Source: Longimicrobiales bacterium
GTDB taxonomy: Bacteria; Gemmatimonadota; Gemmatimonadetes; Longimicrobiales; RSA9
Reading direction: 5' to 3'
Length of the DNA: 35,321 bases
Assembly (NCBI GenBank): GCA_035764935.1
Contig: DASTYK010000148.1
Location: forward strand, 1 to 35,321
In this document: positions 32,779 through 35,321 of the stretch, in pieces
Layout of the letters: each line of letters begins with the position of its first letter
How positions within the stretch are numbered: the stretch's first letter is position 1
Translations under genes and position numbers: made by a program
The notes under the pieces: generated by a model
What the model saw: the letters and a program-made list of their open reading frames with translations, nothing else
Database searches by the model: none
Told to the model about the DNA's origin: nothing

Positions 32779-32846
32779 GGTCCTGTCCTCGTGGTGTCGG
32801 GTTGTCGAACGTCCGGTTCAATCCTGGTCGTTGCATCGCACCCGCT

Positions 32847-35291
32847 TCAGCTGACCGGCTGAGACGACTCCACGACGCGCACGATGAACAGCCCCTCACG
32901 CACGCTGGTGAAGATGACCACGCCGCTCTCGAAGAACGGGTAGTTGCTCCAGGCGCCGCTCTGTGCGGCGCTGTGACCGGGGCCGTTGTCGTTGTACGGC
33001 GCGCTGTCGAAGAAGCCGATCTCGCGCGGATTCGTGCGGTCACTGATGTCGAGCACGCGCAGCCCGCTGCCATAGTTCGACTCGTAGACGCGGTCGCCCT
33101 TGACGAACAGGTTGTGATCGGATGAGCGCACCGGCCCGATGTACTCGTGCGCCACGATGGGATCGTCGAGCCGGGACAGGTCCCAGACGATGGTGCGCGT
33201 GCCGGCGACGGTGCCGGCCAGCTCGTCGAGCTCGTCGTTCATGTAGAAGTAGCGCTGCTCGTCGTCGAACCACCCCTGGTGCGCGTACGCGACGTTGGGG
33301 TAGCTGTTGCGGCCGACCGTGACCGGCTTCTCCTTCTCGGTGACGTCGGCGATGTTGATCTCCGCCTCGTTCGAGCCGATGCAGATCTCACGGCCATGGT
33401 AGCGGGTGTCGGGGCCGCGGTACGTGACGCACTGCGCGTCGTGCGTGTAGCCGCGGCTGTTCGCGCCCGCGCGGTCGTTGTAGCAACCGGCGAACACGGG
33501 ATTCTTCGGGTTGCGGGCGTCGACCATGTGCAGGCCGCCGCCGCACGTCTGCCCGCCGCTGTTCGCACCGACCACGTAAAGGAAGCCGGACGCGGTATCG
33601 GCCACGACGTTGTGCGCGCTGTACACCTCGTGGTACGTGGTGTCCGGCGTGAACATCGCGGGCTCGCCGGTCACGCCGCGCAGGCGTGCCAGGTCGAACA
33701 CCTGCATGCCGTGCGCGCCGGCACCGTCGGCAACGATGTACGCGTGGTTCTTCGAGACCTTGATGTCGCGCCAGACGGATGGTGGCGAGCCCTGCGTGCG
33801 CGGCAGGTCGCCGACCAGCCGCGGATTCGACGGATCCGTGACATCGACGAAGGACGTGCCGTCGCGGCGTGCGACGAGCGCGTAGTCCCGTCTCGTCTCC
33901 GGGTCGGTCCAGCCCCAGACGTCGTTGACCCACGCGCCGCGCGCGCCGCCCAACTCGTTGATCGGCATGTGCGCAACGAGCTGGATGTTGGTGCACGGGA
34001 ACTCCTCCAGCGCGCCGTCCTCGCAGCGGGCGCCCGCCTCCAGCGTGCTGCCGATCCGGAAGATCTGGCCTTCCAGTACCTCGCCCGGATGCCAGTCGCC
34101 CCCCGACCGCCGAAGCGCCAGTGCGCGGCCCTCGCCGAAATCGCGCAGCGGCATGCCGACGACGGCACGATCGCCCGCGGACGCCAGTGCCAGGCCGAAC
34201 GCGAACGGCCACGCGGTGCCGTCCGCCGAGTCGGCGTCGAGCCGCACAGCAGGCGCCCAGCCACTCGACGGCCCCGGTGCAAAGCGGTAGACCCGGCCGT
34301 TGTTCGCGTTCACGCCCGGTGCGCCGACCCAGAGCTCCCGCCCGGCCAGTGTCATTGCAGCGCCGAACATGCTGCGCACGGTATCCGGCGACTGCAGTGT
34401 GTGCACGTTGGACCAGCTGCCGCCCGCACCCTGCGCGAGCACGACGACTCTTCCGACGCCGGGCGCGCCGACGTATGCCGTGTCGCCGTGCAGGAGAACC
34501 GACGCGCCGATGCGCGCCCGCGGCGCGACGACACCTGCCGGCAGGCTCAGCGGCATCGGCTCGCTCCAGCTGCCGTCGGGCTGCTGCTCGATAAGGAACA
34601 CGTGTCCGGCACCCGTACGCGCACCGGGCGCGCCCACCAGCAGGCGGTTGCCGTCCATGCTCAGCGTGGCGCCGAAGCCGGCGACGTCGCTCGCGATCGA
34701 CGGACGCAGCGTCGCATGCAGCGTCCAGCTGCCGTCAGTGCCGCGCGTGAAGTGATGCACCGCGCCGCTGCCATTCGCGGCCGGCGCACCGACGAGCAGG
34801 TCGTCGCCAGTGAGAACGAGCGCACTCCCCCACTCCGCCGCCTCGTCGCCGGTCACGGGCGGCGTGAGGATGTCGACCTCGCGCCACCTGCCCTCCGCGC
34901 CGTCGCGCCGGAACACGTAGGCGACGCCGGCGCCGTCGTGCTTGCGCGGTGCACCGACGACCAGGGTGTTGCCCTCGATCGCGAGCGCTCGCCCGAAATC
35001 GTCCATGCGGGAGGAGTCCGACGCGGTGAGGCGCGCGCGCTCGACCCATTCGCCTGCCGGGCCGAGGCGGTACGCATACACGACGCCCGGGCCGTACCAG
35101 TTCACCGGCTGACCGATGAACAGCTCACTGTCCGTGAGCGCGATCGCCCGACCGAAATTCGGCTCCTGCGCATCGACAGGCATCGCGCCGGCCAGTGTCG
35201 CGGCGAGGAGCATGGTTGCGGGGGTGAGCCGGCGACGAATGCTCCGGAGCGGGCGCTCCGACGCGCGGAACGCCTCGATCGGTTGCTGCAT
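32847..35291 (-). CDS. Secreted FG-GAP propeller / choice-of-anchor B protein
   Basis: 814 residues. Signal peptide ~1-41 (a long basic start, then LLAATLAGAMPVDA). Seven FG-GAP-type blades ~45-420 (FGRALAIEGNTLVVGAP, WGSALVLTGDDLLVGAP, FGATLSMDGNRLLVGAP, IGASVLLHGDTAYVGAP, FGAAMTLAGRELWVGAP and others) should form an integrin-like propeller. The rest is the choice-of-anchor B domain: PCTNIQLVAHMPINELGG, NDVWGWTDPETRRDYALVARRDGTSFVDVTDPSNPRLVG, WRDIKVSKNHAYIVADG..HGMQVFDLARL, and a His-rich HQGWFDDEQRYFYMNDELDE. It is extracellular or surface, ligand unknown. The ATG at 35291 has GGGAGG upstream. Its C-terminus has no sorting domain that I can recognise. Confidence 0.92.
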   Translation of the reverse strand: MQQPIEAFRASERPLRSIRRRLTPATMLLAATLAGAMPVDAQEPNFGRAIALTDSELFIGQPVNWYGPGVVYAYRLGPAGEWVERARLTASDSSRMDDFGRALAIEGNTLVVGAPRKHDGAGVAYVFRRDGAEGRWREVDILTPPVTGDEAAEWGSALVLTGDDLLVGAPAANGSGAVHHFTRGTDGSWTLHATLRPSIASDVAGFGATLSMDGNRLLVGAPGARTGAGHVFLIEQQPDGSWSEPMPLSLPAGVVAPRARIGASVLLHGDTAYVGAPGVGRVVVLAQGAGGSWSNVHTLQSPDTVRSMFGAAMTLAGRELWVGAPGVNANNGRVYRFAPGPSSGWAPAVRLDADSADGTAWPFAFGLALASAGDRAVVGMPLRDFGEGRALALRRSGGDWHPGEVLEGQIFRIGSTLEAGARCEDGALEEFPCTNIQLVAHMPINELGGARGAWVNDVWGWTDPETRRDYALVARRDGTSFVDVTDPSNPRLVGDLPRTQGSPPSVWRDIKVSKNHAYIVADGAGAHGMQVFDLARLRGVTGEPAMFTPDTTYHEVYSAHNVVADTASGFLYVVGANSGGQTCGGGLHMVDARNPKNPVFAGCYNDRAGANSRGYTHDAQCVTYRGPDTRYHGREICIGSNEAEINIADVTEKEKPVTVGRNSYPNVAYAHQGWFDDEQRYFYMNDELDELAGTVAGTRTIVWDLSRLDDPIVAHEYIGPVRSSDHNLFVKGDRVYESNYGSGLRVLDISDRTNPREIGFFDSAPYNDNGPGHSAAQSGAWSNYPFFESGVVIFTSVREGLFIVRVVESSQPVS

Positions 35292-35321
35292 CCTGCCTCC
35301 CGATGTCGTGTGTGATGCTGA

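Overview
The window is a high-GC (roughly two-thirds G+C), gene-dense chromosomal stretch from a Gram-negative bacterium. A SusC/SusD outer-membrane pair, several lipoprotein signal peptides, an outer-membrane-type beta-barrel fused to a blue-copper domain, a barrel-less TonB 'plug' protein, a DUF2277 protein and a choice-of-anchor B protein together suggest Gemmatimonadota or a near relative. That assignment is inference from gene content; no rRNA or tRNA gene is visible. There is no IS element, phage, CRISPR array or toxin-antitoxin module, so the region looks like ordinary chromosome rich in cell-envelope genes.

Layout. 1-3.8 kb: the 3' part of a Mn-type superoxide dismutase, a TupA-like substrate-binding lipoprotein on the minus strand, and the hemE-hemH haem pair. 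3.8-8.7 kb: a minus-strand SusC-SusD operon with a clear intrinsic terminator and a repeat-rich leader. 8.7-14.2 kb: three minus-strand genes for a DUF2254 membrane protein, a fused ADP-forming acyl-CoA synthetase and a CLC chloride transporter with CBS domains. 14.2-16.1 kb: an inverted repeat, a plug-only TonB protein and an Lrp/AsnC regulator. 16.3-18.5 kb: a tightly coupled three-gene blue-copper (cupredoxin) operon. 18.6-21.0 kb: five minus-strand genes, probably one transcription unit (GNAT, small lipoprotein, DUF2277, unknown, DinB). 21.1-24.1 kb: a signal-anchored propeller-like protein and an O-antigen-ligase-like membrane protein, then a 42-bp tandem repeat. 24.1-26.8 kb: a soluble GAF/PAS histidine kinase without a response regulator beside it. 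26.8-28.4 kb: a 44-bp inverted repeat with G-quadruplex potential, then a BBE-type FAD oxidase ending in a textbook terminator. 28.5-30.9 kb: two paralogous membrane-anchored dihaem cytochromes c separated by a 660-bp gap that holds three ~62-bp palindromic units. 31-35.3 kb: an exported amidase, a small zinc-ribbon protein and a large FG-GAP / choice-of-anchor B secreted protein.

How they may work together. The three cupredoxin proteins (lipoprotein, beta-barrel fusion, lipoprotein) look like one envelope electron-transfer or copper-handling module. The dihaem cytochromes and the haem-synthesis genes are compatible with a respiratory, oxygen-exposed lifestyle, as is the superoxide dismutase. 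The cupredoxin operon is the best candidate for an under-described system. The most unusual non-coding structures are the array between the cytochrome genes and the long GC-rich inverted repeat behind the kinase gene.
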